Shown in pieces: positions 1-10,108 of a stretch of DNA of 64,000 nt. Origin of the DNA: Devosia oryziradicis (GTDB lineage Bacteria > Pseudomonadota > Alphaproteobacteria > Rhizobiales > Devosiaceae). The position numbers and the translations under genes were made by a program. The notes beneath the pieces were generated by a model, which did no database searches, was not told where the DNA came from, and worked only from the letters and a program-made list of their open reading frames with translations. The DNA is taken from assembly GCF_016698645.1 (NCBI RefSeq), contig NZ_CP068047.1, positions 1,089,001-1,153,000 on the forward strand, read 5' to 3'. Position 1 is the stretch's first letter. Each line of letters opens with the position of its first letter.

Positions 1-78
1 CAGATTGCCGCCGTCATAATCGTTCTGCACGTCGACGACGATGAGCGCGCGGCGCGGCCGGGTGATGAGTTCAGGCAT
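1..78 (-). CDS. Isochorismatase-family cysteine hydrolase (partial, N-terminus only)
   Basis: Only the first 26 codons are inside the window; the gene continues past the left edge. The reading begins with ATG at 78 and gives MPELITRPRRALIVVDVQND, followed by Y-D-G-G-N-L. The stretch ALIVVDVQND is the first strand of isochorismatase/nicotinamidase-fold hydrolases, where the Asp is part of the catalytic triad. It is divergent from a GlxA-type regulator, a common arrangement for this hydrolase family, so it is probably that regulator's target. Substrate cannot be told. Confidence 0.72.
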   Translation of the reverse strand, partial: MPELITRPRRALIVVDVQNDYDGGNL

Positions 79-191
79 GTCAGTCCCCTTGTTGGTACAG
101 GGCAAAACTAAGGCGGTTGCAAAGGGGGCGGGAGTGGCCCGATTGACATTGAACGATGAATATGGGCCAATCTGCGAAGCAGGAGGTGGCC

Positions 192-1154
192 ATGGCTTCA
201 TTGCTGGTTGCGACGCTAGCCTTTCCCGGCATCAGCGCATTTCATCTGTCCATACCCTGCACGGTGTTTGGGGAAGATCGGACCAAGCTGGGGCTACCCC
301 GCTTCGACTTTCGCGTGTGCGGCGAGCAGCAGGGGGCGATCCGCACCAGCGCCGGGCTATCCGTGCTACTCGAACACGACCTGTCGGTTGCCGAACGAGC
401 CGACATTCTGGTGGTGCCGAGCTGGCGCGCTGCGGCCACGCGGCCCGACCCCGCGCTGGTCGAGACGGTTCGGCGGGCCGAGGCAAGGGGCGCCACCATT
501 ATCGGGCTGTGCCTTGGCGCCTTTGTCCTGGCCGAAAGCGGCGTTCTCGATGGACGATCGGCAACCACGCACTGGGCGGCGACGGAGCTGCTGGCCAGCC
601 GCTACAGTCGGATCGACGTGCAGCCCAACGTGCTCTATGTCGATGAGGGCAGGATTATCACCTCCGCCGGTGTCGCGGCGGGACTTGATTGCTGCCTCCA
701 TATCGTGCGGCGCGACTATGGCGCGGAGATCGCCGCGCGGCTGGCACGCACGCTGGTGGTGGCGCCACACCGGCAGGGAGGGCAAGCCCAGTTTCTCGAG
801 CGACCGCTGCCACAGAGCCAGACCGATGCGAGGCTTGCCGCTGCGATCGAGGCGGTACGGCGCAATGCCAGTGCGCCGCACGACCTGGACAGCGTCGCGG
901 CGCTGGCACAGATGAGCCGGCGCACCTTCACCCGCCGGTTCCACGCCGCAACCGGCGCGAGCTTCAGCCAGTGGTTGCTGGAAGAACGCCTGACATTGGC
1001 GAGACGCTTGCTGGAGACCACCCATCACGGCATTGACGCGGTCGCGATGCAGGCGGGTTTTGCCAATGCCGTTTCGCTGCGCCAGCACTTTGCTGCGCGG
1101 CTGGGAACAACGCCGATGCGCTACCGGCGCGAGTTCTCGACCAGCGCCGGTTAA
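192..1154 (+). CDS. GlxA-family transcriptional regulator (DJ-1/PfpI domain plus AraC HTH)
   Basis: A 320-residue regulator. Residues about 4-180 form a DJ-1/PfpI (class I glutamine amidotransferase-like) domain, with the elbow region IIGLCLGAFVLAESG carrying the usual Cys. The last 100 residues are an AraC HTH pair (SVAALAQMSRRTFTRRFHAA and a second helix set ending in LGTTPMRYRREF). The frame is open back to an ATG at 156, but ATG 192 follows AGGAGG with 5 nt spacing and begins directly with the domain (MASLLVATLAFPG), so 192 is preferred. It is divergent from the isochorismatase-like hydrolase and probably controls it. In this family the DJ-1-like part usually senses a ligand instead of catalysing. 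Confidence 0.9.
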   Translation: MASLLVATLAFPGISAFHLSIPCTVFGEDRTKLGLPRFDFRVCGEQQGAIRTSAGLSVLLEHDLSVAERADILVVPSWRAAATRPDPALVETVRRAEARGATIIGLCLGAFVLAESGVLDGRSATTHWAATELLASRYSRIDVQPNVLYVDEGRIITSAGVAAGLDCCLHIVRRDYGAEIAARLARTLVVAPHRQGGQAQFLERPLPQSQTDARLAAAIEAVRRNASAPHDLDSVAALAQMSRRTFTRRFHAATGASFSQWLLEERLTLARRLLETTHHGIDAVAMQAGFANAVSLRQHFAARLGTTPMRYRREFSTSAG

Positions 1155-1158
1155 GACT

Positions 1159-1389
1159 CTAGGCCAGAATATCGAGCAACGCGCCGGCCATGTTGTCGGC
1201 GACCTTGACGACCTTGGTGGCGGCCTCGAAGTCGGTTTGCGCCATCATGACGTCGACCATCTCGGTGGTGAGATCGACTTCACCGCCAAGGCCCGTGCCA
1301 AAGCGCGCGACGCGGTTGGCGCTGGCCTCGAAGCGGTCGGCGGCACGCTGCATGCCGCCAGTGGCGATGTTGATTGCGGAAATGCTCAT
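1159..1389 (-). CDS. Miniature flagellar basal-body rod-like protein (76 aa)
   Basis: A 76-residue protein. Residues 1-30 (MSISAINIATGGMQRAADRF then EASANRVARF) resemble the N-terminal helix of FlgB/FlgC/FlgF/FlgG rod proteins. Residues about 38-76 (DLTTEMVDVMMAQTDFEAAT and onwards to MAGALLDILA) resemble the conserved C-terminal rod helix. The central domain of a true rod protein is absent. The frame reaches an upstream start at 1428, but ATG 1389 is preceded by AAAGGCG. No other flagellar gene is nearby, and it sits downstream of the racemase on the same strand. Its export and assembly role are unknown. Confidence 0.7.
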   Translation of the reverse strand: MSISAINIATGGMQRAADRFEASANRVARFGTGLGGEVDLTTEMVDVMMAQTDFEAATKVVKVADNMAGALLDILA

Positions 1390-1487
1390 GAACGCGCCTT
1401 TTGCTGGTGCCACCAACCAAGCCAGCAAGTGCTTGACGTTGTCTTAGCGCGACGCATCCAAAGCCATGCAAAGGCTGCCGATCTGTC

Positions 1488-2198
1488 TCAGGCGGCCTGC
1501 TCCATGATGTCCGATAGAGCGAAACGTACTGCAGCATCGGCGTGGATGGCCGTGGAGTCGTAGCCGGGCAGGGGCAGGGATGCCGGATCAACCAGCAACG
1601 AGATTTCGGTGCAGCCCAGAATGACGGAGTCGATGCCCCTTGCACGCGCCGCTTCGATGATCGCCAGATAGCGGGCGCGCGAGGCTTCGCGGACCTGTCC
1701 CTGGCAGAGTTCATTGAAAATCACGTCATGAACCACCCCGCGGTCCTGATTGTCGGGCACCACTACGTCGATGCCGTGGCGCGCCATGCGCTGGGCATAA
1801 AAGCCGTGCTCCATGGTGTAGCGGGTCGCCAGCAGCAAGGGCTTGCGGTGACCATCTGCGCGCAGCGCACAGGCGGTTTCGTCGATGATGTCGATAAGCG
1901 GCACCCCGCTCATCGCCGCCACGGGGTCGGCCACCAGATGCATGGTGTTGGTGCAGATCAGCACGCAGGCGGCACCCGAACGCGCCAGGCCGGCGCCTGC
2001 TTCGCCCAGCAGCCGACCGGCATCGTCCCAACGGCCGGCCTGCTGCAATTCGACTACCCTGGTAAAATCCAGCGACCGCAAGGCGATCTCCGCCGAGTGC
2101 AGGCCGCCACGCTGGCGCCGTACCGCCTGGTTGATCAACCGGTAGTATACGGCGGTGGATTCCCAGCTCATGCCGCCGATCAGGCCAATGGTCTTCAT
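1488..2198 (-). CDS. Aspartate/glutamate racemase family protein
   Basis: A 236-residue cofactor-independent racemase of the Asp/Glu family. The N-terminus MKTIGLIGGMSWESTAVYYR is the standard opening. The two catalytic cysteines are visible as Cys82 in ICTNTMH and Cys196 in ILGCTEISLL, about 114 residues apart as expected. The frame is open further upstream, but ATG 2198 has an AGAGGAGA Shine-Dalgarno and starts at the family's first residue. It would interconvert L- and D-aspartate or a related amino acid in the cytoplasm. It is divergent from an Lrp/AsnC regulator, its likely controller. Confidence 0.9.
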   Translation of the reverse strand: MKTIGLIGGMSWESTAVYYRLINQAVRRQRGGLHSAEIALRSLDFTRVVELQQAGRWDDAGRLLGEAGAGLARSGAACVLICTNTMHLVADPVAAMSGVPLIDIIDETACALRADGHRKPLLLATRYTMEHGFYAQRMARHGIDVVVPDNQDRGVVHDVIFNELCQGQVREASRARYLAIIEAARARGIDSVILGCTEISLLVDPASLPLPGYDSTAIHADAAVRFALSDIMEQAA

Positions 2199-2358
2199 AG
2201 CGAAGTCTCCTCTTGTTGCCACCAGTGTGCGTGAGGCAGCGCGCAAACGGGCGGCAAAATCGCTGTGACAGTGCCGGTTGGGCGCAATTCGATACTGCGT
2301 AGCCTTTTTTAGGCGCGCCGATATTGCGTCGAGTAGAAGAATTGTGCAGAAGTGATGC

Positions 2359-2823
2359 ATGCTTGATGAGCGCGACCGGAAGATTCTCGACCTGTTGCAG
2401 GCCAATGCAGAGATGGCGGTCAATGACATTGCCGATGCCGTGGCCCTGTCGGCTTCCGCCTGTTCGCGGCGGATCGCGCGGCTACGCGAGGATGGCTATA
2501 TCACGCGCAGCATGGCCGTGCTGGACCGCAAGAAGGTGGGCCTGCCGACCACGGTGTTCGTCATCGTGCGCACCGGCAAGCACGAAGCCGGGTGGCTCGA
2601 CCAGTTTCACGCCGCAGTCAGCGCCATCCCCGAAATTGTTGAGGTGCATCGGCTCACCGGCAATTTCGACTATGTCCTCAAACTGGTGCTACCCAATGTA
2701 GAGCATTACGACGTCATTTACCGGCGTCTGGTTGGACGGGTCGAACTGTTCGATATGTCGGCCTATATCTCGATGGAGACAGTCAAACTGGCGACCGGCG
2801 TGCCGACGAATTACGTCGACTAG
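2359..2823 (+). CDS. Lrp/AsnC family transcriptional regulator
   Basis: A 154-residue regulator with an N-terminal winged HTH ([20 protein letters not shown] then the recognition helix [19 protein letters not shown]) and a C-terminal RAM/AsnC ligand-binding domain (residues about 68-145, including [18 protein letters not shown]). Length is typical. Start ATG 2359 overlaps a useless ATG at 2355 that stops after three codons. It is divergent from the racemase gene with a 160-base shared region, so it probably senses an amino acid and regulates the racemase and itself. Confidence 0.9.
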   Translation: MLDERDRKILDLLQANAEMAVNDIADAVALSASACSRRIARLREDGYITRSMAVLDRKKVGLPTTVFVIVRTGKHEAGWLDQFHAAVSAIPEIVEVHRLTGNFDYVLKLVLPNVEHYDVIYRRLVGRVELFDMSAYISMETVKLATGVPTNYVD

Positions 2824-2875
2824 CACGCAACTGTTGGAGCGATTGTCCGTTAATGGCGTGGCCGGTTATCCGGCC

Positions 2876-4438
2876 ATGGGGGAGGCAACACTGAAGCAGC
2901 CACGTATTGCAGGGCGGACCGTGTCCGCCATCCCGGCCGCAATCGGTCTGATGCTGGTGTTCCTGGCCGTCTTTGCCGCGATATTCGGCTACTTCCTTGC
3001 CATAGGGATCAAGCAGACCGAGGAGCGCTTGGTCGAGCGTTCGAGTGCGGCGGTCCAGGTGGTCTCCAGCAATGCGTTCTGGATCGCCGAAGTTGCGCAC
3101 CAGACCTTGCGCCGTGTCGACGCCGCCCTAGGCCCAACCATGTCGGGCAGTATCGCCGATCTTGGGCCCGTGCTCGAGGGCCTGCCTTCTGTAACCGAGG
3201 TCTATATCATCGATGCGGAGGCCAGGACCATCTATTCGACCGTCCCCGGCGCCGGGGCGGTTTCGGTAGCGGACCGCGATTATTTCATCGCCGTGCGCGA
3301 TGGTGCGCCGTTTTACACCTCGCCGCTGCTGATCAGCCGCCTGACCGGCGACCGCATCTTCGTGTTCAGCAAGCGGGTGGAGCGGGACGGCAAGTTTGCC
3401 GGCGCCATCATGGTGTCCTTCCCCGAATCCTTGATGGAAGAGCTGTGGCGCAACCTGGACTTCGAAGACACCTCGACTATTAGCCTGGTTCGCGATGATG
3501 GCCAGTTGATTGCCCGCTATCCGCCGACCGAGGGACCGGTCGATCTCAGTGAAACCCCACTCTTTACCGTGCACCTCAAGACGGGGAGCACGGGCACCTA
3601 TACGTCCGCTCGCTCGCCGGTCGACGGGGTGGCGCGGGTCGTCAGCTATCGGCAGGTGCCAGGGACCCATATCATCGCCATCGCCTCGATCGGATCGGAC
3701 CAGACCTGGGCCAACTTCCAGGGCGCCGTCGTGGCGGTGTTCATCATCGTTTCCCCGATCGTGCTGGGCCTGGTGCTGGGCTGCGCCTGGATCGTGCGAC
3801 TACTTTATCGCGACGCGGCGCAGGCTCGAGCATTGCAGGCCTCGCTGGAAGCCAACACCATGCTGTTCCGGGAAATCCACCATCGCGTGAAGAACAACCT
3901 CCAATCGGTGCAGTCGCTAGTGCGCATGCAGGATCTGCCTCAGGCCGCAAAGCTCGATTTGCAGAGCCGGTTCGCTGCCATGGCGGCGATGCACGAGCAT
4001 ATCTACAAGCATGATCGCTACGAGGATATCGACGCGCATGACTTCATCCCGGCGGTAGTCGATGAAGTCATGATGGCTTACGGTTCCGATGCCGTGGTCG
4101 ATTACGAGGTGGACCACATCCCGGTCGACCGCGATCACGCTACGCCGCTGGCACTGCTGCTCAGCGAACTGGTGACCAATGCCTGCAAGTATGCGGTTGC
4201 CGATGGTGGTGGTCGCATACTTGTTGCGTTGCGCCAGGGCGCCAACGGCCGGGCGAAGTTGACGGTGCGCGACAGCGGTGCCGGCTTCGAGCCAGACCGT
4301 ATCACCGGCAGCAGCATGGGTATGCGCCTGATCAAGGGCGTGGTGGCGCAGATGGACGGCACGCACAGCTTCCGCAACGAGGGCGGCACCGTATTCGAAG
4401 CCGATATAGCCCTCTCGACCGCAGTCAGGAACGGCTAG
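2876..4438 (+). CDS. Membrane sensor histidine kinase, HisKA_2 type, with Cache-like sensor
   Basis: About 520 residues. A first membrane segment lies near residues 20-45, then a periplasmic Cache-like region (about 45-275, including [19 protein letters not shown]), a second membrane segment (about 285-310), a HisKA_2 dimerisation/phosphoacceptor box ([20 protein letters not shown], phosphoacceptor His335) and a HATPase domain ([15 protein letters not shown], then DSGAGF and [10 protein letters not shown]). Start is uncertain: ATG 2876 lacks a good ribosome site and the frame is open upstream. No response regulator is adjacent, so it is an orphan. HisKA_2 kinases in Alphaproteobacteria often feed general stress signalling, but that is inference here. 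Confidence 0.88.
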   Translation: MGEATLKQPRIAGRTVSAIPAAIGLMLVFLAVFAAIFGYFLAIGIKQTEERLVERSSAAVQVVSSNAFWIAEVAHQTLRRVDAALGPTMSGSIADLGPVLEGLPSVTEVYIIDAEARTIYSTVPGAGAVSVADRDYFIAVRDGAPFYTSPLLISRLTGDRIFVFSKRVERDGKFAGAIMVSFPESLMEELWRNLDFEDTSTISLVRDDGQLIARYPPTEGPVDLSETPLFTVHLKTGSTGTYTSARSPVDGVARVVSYRQVPGTHIIAIASIGSDQTWANFQGAVVAVFIIVSPIVLGLVLGCAWIVRLLYRDAAQARALQASLEANTMLFREIHHRVKNNLQSVQSLVRMQDLPQAAKLDLQSRFAAMAAMHEHIYKHDRYEDIDAHDFIPAVVDEVMMAYGSDAVVDYEVDHIPVDRDHATPLALLLSELVTNACKYAVADGGGRILVALRQGANGRAKLTVRDSGAGFEPDRITGSSMGMRLIKGVVAQMDGTHSFRNEGGTVFEADIALSTAVRNG

Positions 4439-6366
4439 CTGATATTGCCCAGCGCCTTGGCCATGGCGGCTTCGTCATAGCCCAGCGTGGTGAGCGCTGA
4501 GGCCACGATGCCGGCGCGGTCTAGGCCGGCATCGGCATACATGTCGGCCTGGCTGGCGTGCTCGACGAAACGATCGGGGATCATCAGCGGGCGGAAGCGC
4601 AGCTTGCCGTCGAGCAGGCCGTTCGACGCGAGGAAGGTGGCAACATGGCTGCCGAAACCGCCGATAGAGCCTTCCTCGGTCGTGAGCAGCACGTCATGCG
4701 TCGTCGCCAGCCTGGAGATCAGTTCCTCGTCGAGTGGCTTGAGGAAGCGCGCATCGGCAATGGTCGGGTTGAGGCCTAGCGCAGCCAGCTTGTCGGCGGC
4801 GGCGAGCACTTCGCCCAGGCGCGTGCCATAGCTGAGGATGGCGATGGTCGCACCCTGGCGGACGATGCGGCCTTTGCCGATCGGCAGCGCCTGACCGCGC
4901 TCGGGCATGTCGACGCCCAGGCCCTCGCCGCGGGGATAGCGCAAGGCGATGGGGCCATCGTCGTAGGCCACCGCCGTCGCCACCATGTGGCGCAGTTCTG
5001 CTTCGTCGGCGGCCGCCATCTGCACGATACCAGGGATGGCGCCCAGATAGGCGGCATCGTAGTTGCCGGCGTGGGTCGGGCCGTCGGCGCCGACATAGCC
5101 GGCGCGGTCGATGGCGAAGCGTACCGGCAGGTACTGGATGGCTACGTCATGCACGACCTGGTCATAGGCGCGCTGCAGGAAGGTGGAGTAGATGGCGCAG
5201 AACGGGCGCATGCCTTCGCTGGCCATGCCAGCCGCAAAGGTCACCGCATGCTGCTCGGCAATGCCGACGTCGAAAATCCGGCTGGGATGGATCTCGGCGA
5301 ATTTGTCGAGGCCGGTGCCCGATGGCATGGCCGCGGTCACCGCGACGATGCGCGGATCGTCATTGGCCTCCTGGATCAGGCTCTCGGCGAAGACGGACGT
5401 GTAGGATGGCGCATTGGACGTCGCCTTGGCCTGGGCACCGGTGATGACATTGAACTTGGAGACGCCGTGATACTTGTCGGCCGAGCTTTCGGCGGGCGCG
5501 TAGCCCTTGCCCTTCTGCGTCACCAGGTGGACCAGAATCGGGCCGGCCTCCGCATCTCGCACATTCTCGAAGATGGGCAGGAGGTTTTCCAGGTCATGCC
5601 CGTCGACGGGCCCCACATAATAGAAGCCGAGTTCCTCGAACAGCGTGCCGCCGGTAAAGAAGGAGCGTGCGAATTCCTCGGTCTTGCGCGCCGGTTCGTG
5701 GATGAACTTGGGCAGCTTGCTGACCACCGTCTTGGCCGCCTCGCGGGTGCCGCGATAGACCGGGCCTGAAACCAGACGCGCCAGATAGGTGCGCAGCGCG
5801 CCCGTCGGCGGCGCGATCGACATGTCGTTGTCGTTGAGCACGACGATCAGCCGCGCGTCCATCGCGCCGGCATTGTTCATCGCCTCATAGGCCATGCCGG
5901 CCGACATGGCCCCATCGCCGATCACGGCCACGACGTTGCGCGGCTTGTCCATGAGATCGCTGGCGACGGCCATGCCCAGGCCGGCCGAGATCGAGGTCGA
6001 CGAATGACCTGCGCCGAAGGGATCGTATTCGCTCTCGGCACGGCGGGTGAAACCGCTGAGGCCATCCTTCTGGCGCAGGGTGCGAATGCGGTCGCGGCGG
6101 CCGGTCAGAATCTTGTGCGGATAGGCTTGGTGGCCTACGTCCCAGATGATCCGGTCATTGGGCGTGTCGAAAACGGCATGCAGCGCCACCGTCAGCTCGA
6201 CGACGCCCAGGCCGGCGCCCAGATGGCCGCCGGTTACCGATACCGCATCGATCATCTCGGCGCGCAATTCGTCGGCCAGCTGGCGCAGGTTCTCGCGCGG
6301 CATTGCACGCAGATCGGCGGGCGACTGGATCGTGTCGAGAAGCGGCGTGGAGAGCTTGTCGGCCAA
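4435..6366 (-). CDS. dxs: 1-deoxy-D-xylulose-5-phosphate synthase
   Basis: A 643-residue thiamine-diphosphate enzyme that condenses pyruvate and glyceraldehyde-3-phosphate in the first step of the MEP isoprenoid pathway. Visible motifs are [16 protein letters not shown] (catalytic His region), the ThDP motif [16 protein letters not shown] followed by [10 protein letters not shown], and [15 protein letters not shown] in the pyrimidine-binding domain. Full length for the family. The start appears to be TTG at 6366, preceded by AAAGGAC; the next in-frame ATG is 21 codons in and would remove the conserved [10 protein letters not shown] opening. Its 3' end overlaps that of the convergent kinase gene by four bases. 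Confidence 0.96.
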   Translation of the reverse strand: MADKLSTPLLDTIQSPADLRAMPRENLRQLADELRAEMIDAVSVTGGHLGAGLGVVELTVALHAVFDTPNDRIIWDVGHQAYPHKILTGRRDRIRTLRQKDGLSGFTRRAESEYDPFGAGHSSTSISAGLGMAVASDLMDKPRNVVAVIGDGAMSAGMAYEAMNNAGAMDARLIVVLNDNDMSIAPPTGALRTYLARLVSGPVYRGTREAAKTVVSKLPKFIHEPARKTEEFARSFFTGGTLFEELGFYYVGPVDGHDLENLLPIFENVRDAEAGPILVHLVTQKGKGYAPAESSADKYHGVSKFNVITGAQAKATSNAPSYTSVFAESLIQEANDDPRIVAVTAAMPSGTGLDKFAEIHPSRIFDVGIAEQHAVTFAAGMASEGMRPFCAIYSTFLQRAYDQVVHDVAIQYLPVRFAIDRAGYVGADGPTHAGNYDAAYLGAIPGIVQMAAADEAELRHMVATAVAYDDGPIALRYPRGEGLGVDMPERGQALPIGKGRIVRQGATIAILSYGTRLGEVLAAADKLAALGLNPTIADARFLKPLDEELISRLATTHDVLLTTEEGSIGGFGSHVATFLASNGLLDGKLRFRPLMIPDRFVEHASQADMYADAGLDRAGIVASALTTLGYDEAAMAKALGNIS

Positions 6367-6511
6367 GCGGGTAGTCCTTTGCCAAGATGGCGTTGACTTA
6401 ATTCTTTAGGCCGCGGGTCAGGCCTTTGCAACAACAGCCCGCCTGCCCCGGTCTGCGGGGCAGTGCTAGGCGTGCATGGTGCCTGAATTAGGGCAGGGCG
6501 GCGGCGACGCC

Positions 6512-8203
6512 TTAGTTGGACGCCAGGGCCACGGGCTGCGCGGCGACGAAGCGGTTGTGTGGCAGGCCGGCGGGGAAGTCGCCGACGCCCATCACCGTCA
6601 CGTAGTTGCCCATCTCGGCCGTCGGGTCGAAATCGGCTTCGTCGTGATCCCAGATGATGGCGAAGTGCGACGAGGTGAGCACTGCGGGCGCCATGAAGAC
6701 TTCGGCGACGTGCTCCAGATCGGGCGGGATCAGGTCGGGGTTGCGCATGTCTCCGGGCACGGGGCGCTTGGCGATATGTTCGGCCAGCGCCGCGGCAACG
6801 GGCTCGTTCTGCTGGGCGGCACCAAAAGTACCGCTGAACAGGCCGGCCAGGGCGTTGGCGGGCTGGCCACCCAGCGACGCGGTGCGCAGGCCGGTGGCTG
6901 CGGTGAGCGGAGGCAGGGCGGGCAGGCGCGTCGCGGGCGACGGCTGGGGGGCAGCGGCAGTAGTCTCGCGCTGGATGATCATTTCGAGGGCGCGCTGCGC
7001 CTCCGGGTCCTGTGCCGGGGTGGGCAGATAGGCCGTCATGATCTCGGGCCGGGCCGGTTCGCTCATGATCAGGCGCGGCTGGGGCACCGGTGCGGTAAGA
7101 GCAGCGAGGGCCGTGACGGCATCGCCCGCCGGCAGGGCAGCGGCCGTTGCCACCTGCAATGCCTGGGATTTGACGACCGGCATCGGGGCTAGCTTTGGCG
7201 TGGTCAGCTCGGACGGGTCGAGCGGCGTGCTGCCGACGCTGGAAAAGGGGATGGCGCCCATGGCTGGCTCAGCCGCCATGGCGACCTGGGTTGGCGCAGC
7301 AGCGCCGCCGAGGGACGCGGGACGAATGGCCGGCACGGGGGCGACCTGCGGGGTCGTCGGCTGGGGTGCTGCCGCGGCGACCTGCACCGGTGCGGGGGCT
7401 GCTGCCGCGGCCGGAGCCGGCTCGTCGCCACCGCCGAAGAACAGGTCCATCAGCGAACGGCCGCTGCCACCCTCGGCCACCTGCGTGCCCGAGGTGTTGC
7501 CGTTGCAGGGATAGGCGTGGCAGCGTTTCCACTCGGCCATGGCCACCTGGTAGCCTTCCTGCGACAGCGGCGTGCCATCGGTGGGCAGGTGCATGGTCTT
7601 GCCGTCGGGGAAGATTTCCTTGAGCTGGGCGCGCGTCATGCGCGGCCAGGCGCGGACGGAGCCGACGTCCAGGTGCACGAAGGGGCTGCCGGAAGTGGGG
7701 TAGTAGCCGACGCCGCCAACCTGCTTGCGCATTGCGGTGGCGCGCAGCTTGGCCAAGGGGATGCCGGGGATGAAGAAATCCATCGCCGTGCCGCGCATAT
7801 GCTGGGAGTTATCGGCGACGCCCGACGACTTTGCCGCCAGCATGGCGTTCGTCGCCGGCGAGCGATAGGCGGAGACGACGTTGATGGGCTGGCTGGCGCC
7901 GACTTCCTGATAGACTTCCCAGACCAGGTCAAACAGGCGCGGGTCCATCTTGGTCGGCTCGTTGCGGCGCCAGTCCCGCAGGAACTGGTTGAGCTCGTTG
8001 AGGCCGGATTGCACATACTGCCCGTTGCGCTTGAAGACGATGCGGGCCGTTTCCTTGGTATGGGTGTAATAGAGGTAGAGCGCGCGCTCGCTGGCGGCCG
8101 CGGCTGGTATGACAGCCAGCGGCAGGATGACGGTGATGCTCATAAGCGCGGCAGCAAAGAGCCGCACGATATGGTTCCGTATCAAATAGGAAGTCCCCGT
8201 CAC
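6512..8203 (-). CDS. DUF882 (peptidase M15-like) envelope protein with Ala/Pro-rich tail
   Basis: A 563-residue exported protein. A hydrophobic signal sequence (about residues 13-38, ending AVIPAAAAS) precedes a DUF882/M15-type domain (about 40-225). The metal-site region is recognisable as SQHMRGTAMDFFIPG and, further on, PFVHLDVGSVRAWPRM. This family includes zinc-dependent murein endopeptidases such as E. coli MepK/YcbK. Residues about 235-480 are low-complexity, rich in Ala, Pro and Val, followed by a short C-terminal region. The ORF starts with GTG at 8203; a start a few codons later (TTG or GTG) is also possible. It lies beside an L,D-transpeptidase, which suits a role in peptidoglycan remodelling. 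Confidence 0.85.
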   Translation of the reverse strand: MTGTSYLIRNHIVRLFAAALMSITVILPLAVIPAAAASERALYLYYTHTKETARIVFKRNGQYVQSGLNELNQFLRDWRRNEPTKMDPRLFDLVWEVYQEVGASQPINVVSAYRSPATNAMLAAKSSGVADNSQHMRGTAMDFFIPGIPLAKLRATAMRKQVGGVGYYPTSGSPFVHLDVGSVRAWPRMTRAQLKEIFPDGKTMHLPTDGTPLSQEGYQVAMAEWKRCHAYPCNGNTSGTQVAEGGSGRSLMDLFFGGGDEPAPAAAAAPAPVQVAAAAPQPTTPQVAPVPAIRPASLGGAAAPTQVAMAAEPAMGAIPFSSVGSTPLDPSELTTPKLAPMPVVKSQALQVATAAALPAGDAVTALAALTAPVPQPRLIMSEPARPEIMTAYLPTPAQDPEAQRALEMIIQRETTAAAPQPSPATRLPALPPLTAATGLRTASLGGQPANALAGLFSGTFGAAQQNEPVAAALAEHIAKRPVPGDMRNPDLIPPDLEHVAEVFMAPAVLTSSHFAIIWDHDEADFDPTAEMGNYVTVMGVGDFPAGLPHNRFVAAQPVALASN

Positions 8204-8375
8204 GCCAAACTCTGCCCGTTTATTGCCAGTTGTGATCGGACTTTAGCGTCAAAACTCATCGAATTGATTAACGCTAACGAGATCTGAACCAGCTGCGCCG
8301 GACCCCTCACCTATAAAACAGTAAGGGCAAAAGCGGGCGCAACCAAGGCGAAATTGTAAACGGGGTGTTAAGGGG

Positions 8376-8408
8376 CCTCCACCTCTCGCCCAAGGGCAGA
8401 GGTGGGGG
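8376..8408 (-). terminator. Hairpin downstream of the L,D-transpeptidase gene
   Basis: Arms CCTCCACCTCT (8376-8386) and AGAGGTGGGGG (8398-8408) pair with one mismatch, and an inner GCCC/GGGC pair extends the stem around an AA loop. It begins three bases after the transpeptidase stop on the minus strand. There is no clear U-tract, so it may act as a 3' stabiliser instead of a classical terminator. The rest of the 8204-8410 gap shows no gene. Confidence 0.55.
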
Positions 8409-8410
8409 GC

Positions 8411-10108
8411 TCAAGGCGACAGCTCGACGACCGGCTCGGCTTCCGCCACGATTTCGGGGGCGATTTCAGGCTGAACCAGATCCATGGCGGCGATCAGCTT
8501 GGCATTGTGGCCGTAGACGTCGCCATAGGACTTCAGCGTTCCGTCGGCCTCTACGCGGATGGTGAAATAGGTGATGTGCACCGGGATCTGATGGTCCGGA
8601 TTGACCCAGCGCTCGGTGGACCCGAACATCGCCTCCAGCGACGCCCGCGAAATGTTGGGCTCGTTGGCCATCAGCGCATCGGCAAATTCCATCGGGTTCT
8701 GCACGCGGACGCAGCCGTGGCTATAGGCGCGGAAGGAGCGGGCGAACAGCGACTTGGACGGCGTGTCGTGCAGATAGACGTCGTGCTTGTTGGGGAACAG
8801 GAACTTGATCTGGCCCAGCGCATTGCCCGGCCCCGGGCGCTGGCGCACGCGGAACGGGAAATTGCTGCTCGAAACCTGGCTCCAGTCGACCTGCCAGGGA
8901 CTGATCGGGGAGCCGTTATAGAGCAGGTCCATGTTCTGGTTTTCGACATAGCCAGGGTTGCGCATCACGGCCGGCGCCACTTCGCCGCGCAGGATCGAGC
9001 TGGGCACGTTCCAGTAGGGGTTCACCACGATGTGGCGGATATTGTCCGAGAAGACCGGCGTCTGGTTCTTGGTCGTGCCGACCACGACGCGGGTGGTATA
9101 TTCCTCGGCGCCGTCGCGGTTGATGACCAGGCGGAATTCGGGAATGTTGACGACGACGTTGAAGGCGCCCAGCTCGCGCGGCATCCAGCGCCAGCGCTCC
9201 ATATTGGCAATGATGTCGGCGCGCGTCACCGGCACGCCGCCATTGAGCGCTGCCAGCGTCGCGGGCCCCATGATGCCGTCGACGTCCAGATCGAGCGTAC
9301 CCTGGAAGGCCTTCATGGCATCGACGAGCGCGTCGTCATAGACGAGGCCATCCTGCGCGGGAATGCCGAGACGGTCACGCAGGGCGGGGACGCGCGGATC
9401 GCTCATGCCCGGCCGAAGGGTCGGGCCTTCGGCCACCTGGATTGGGCGATCGAGATTGGCGTCGTCGAACGTCGCCAGCGCGGCCTTGAGGGCCAGGAAT
9501 TCGGGGTGTGTCGGCTCGAGCGCAGCCAGAACGGCAACCGGATCGGGGCTCGAGGCGAGCTCGACCAGAAGCGCGGTGGTATCGAGCGGCTTGGGCGCGA
9601 TGTCGAGCAGCACGCTGACCGATTGCGGCTTGATGCGGCCATTATAGATGTGGCTGGCATAGCGCAGCGCGGCGCCGGAGAAGGCGGTTTCGAGCGCGGC
9701 CATCTTGATCGGGTCGCCCTTGGCGCCGGCCGGATCAAGATCGGGCGTCAGATAGTCAGACGGGCGAAGCCCTTCGCTGGCCGCGCTCTCGAAGAGCTTG
9801 AGGATCTTGCGGGCGGGTTCGGAGAAGGTGACTTCGCCATTGGCGCCTTCGTCCAGCCAGATGGGCTCGAAATGCCGGTTGCCATAGAAGAAATAGAGCT
9901 TCTGTGCCTCGAGATAGGCCGCGCTGTCCTTGGCCGAGCCGTAGTAGACGGCGCCCAGACCTGACTTGATGGTCTGTGCCAGCGGGGTCTGGGGTGGAGC
10001 GATGATGACTGGGCTCAAGGCCAGGCTGGCGACATCCTGCGCCAGTACGGATGGCACACCGCCAATGCCGGCAAAGGCGGCGACAAGGCAGATCAGGGTC
10101 TTGTTCAT
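8411..10108 (-). CDS. L,D-transpeptidase, YcbB-like
   Basis: A 565-residue exported protein with signal peptide (MNKTLICLVAAFAGIGGVPS, cleavage near VLA-Q). Residues about 45-230 are the YcbB-type N-terminal scaffold, 235-290 a peptidoglycan-binding-like repeat (VDAMKAFQGTLDLDVDGIMG), and 315-490 a YkuD catalytic domain. The catalytic motif is YSHGCVRVQNP with nucleophile Cys466, and His447 lies in VYLHDTPSK. It would form 3-3 cross-links in peptidoglycan or attach proteins to it. Length matches the family. It starts at ATG 10108. Its neighbour is a DUF882 murein-hydrolase-like gene. Confidence 0.93.
   Translation of the reverse strand: MNKTLICLVAAFAGIGGVPSVLAQDVASLALSPVIIAPPQTPLAQTIKSGLGAVYYGSAKDSAAYLEAQKLYFFYGNRHFEPIWLDEGANGEVTFSEPARKILKLFESAASEGLRPSDYLTPDLDPAGAKGDPIKMAALETAFSGAALRYASHIYNGRIKPQSVSVLLDIAPKPLDTTALLVELASSPDPVAVLAALEPTHPEFLALKAALATFDDANLDRPIQVAEGPTLRPGMSDPRVPALRDRLGIPAQDGLVYDDALVDAMKAFQGTLDLDVDGIMGPATLAALNGGVPVTRADIIANMERWRWMPRELGAFNVVVNIPEFRLVINRDGAEEYTTRVVVGTTKNQTPVFSDNIRHIVVNPYWNVPSSILRGEVAPAVMRNPGYVENQNMDLLYNGSPISPWQVDWSQVSSSNFPFRVRQRPGPGNALGQIKFLFPNKHDVYLHDTPSKSLFARSFRAYSHGCVRVQNPMEFADALMANEPNISRASLEAMFGSTERWVNPDHQIPVHITYFTIRVEADGTLKSYGDVYGHNAKLIAAMDLVQPEIAPEIVAEAEPVVELSP

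Noticed and set aside
8402..9964. A 520-codon plus-strand frame over the L,D-transpeptidase
   Set aside because: Antisense shadow of a gene with signal peptide and YkuD motif.
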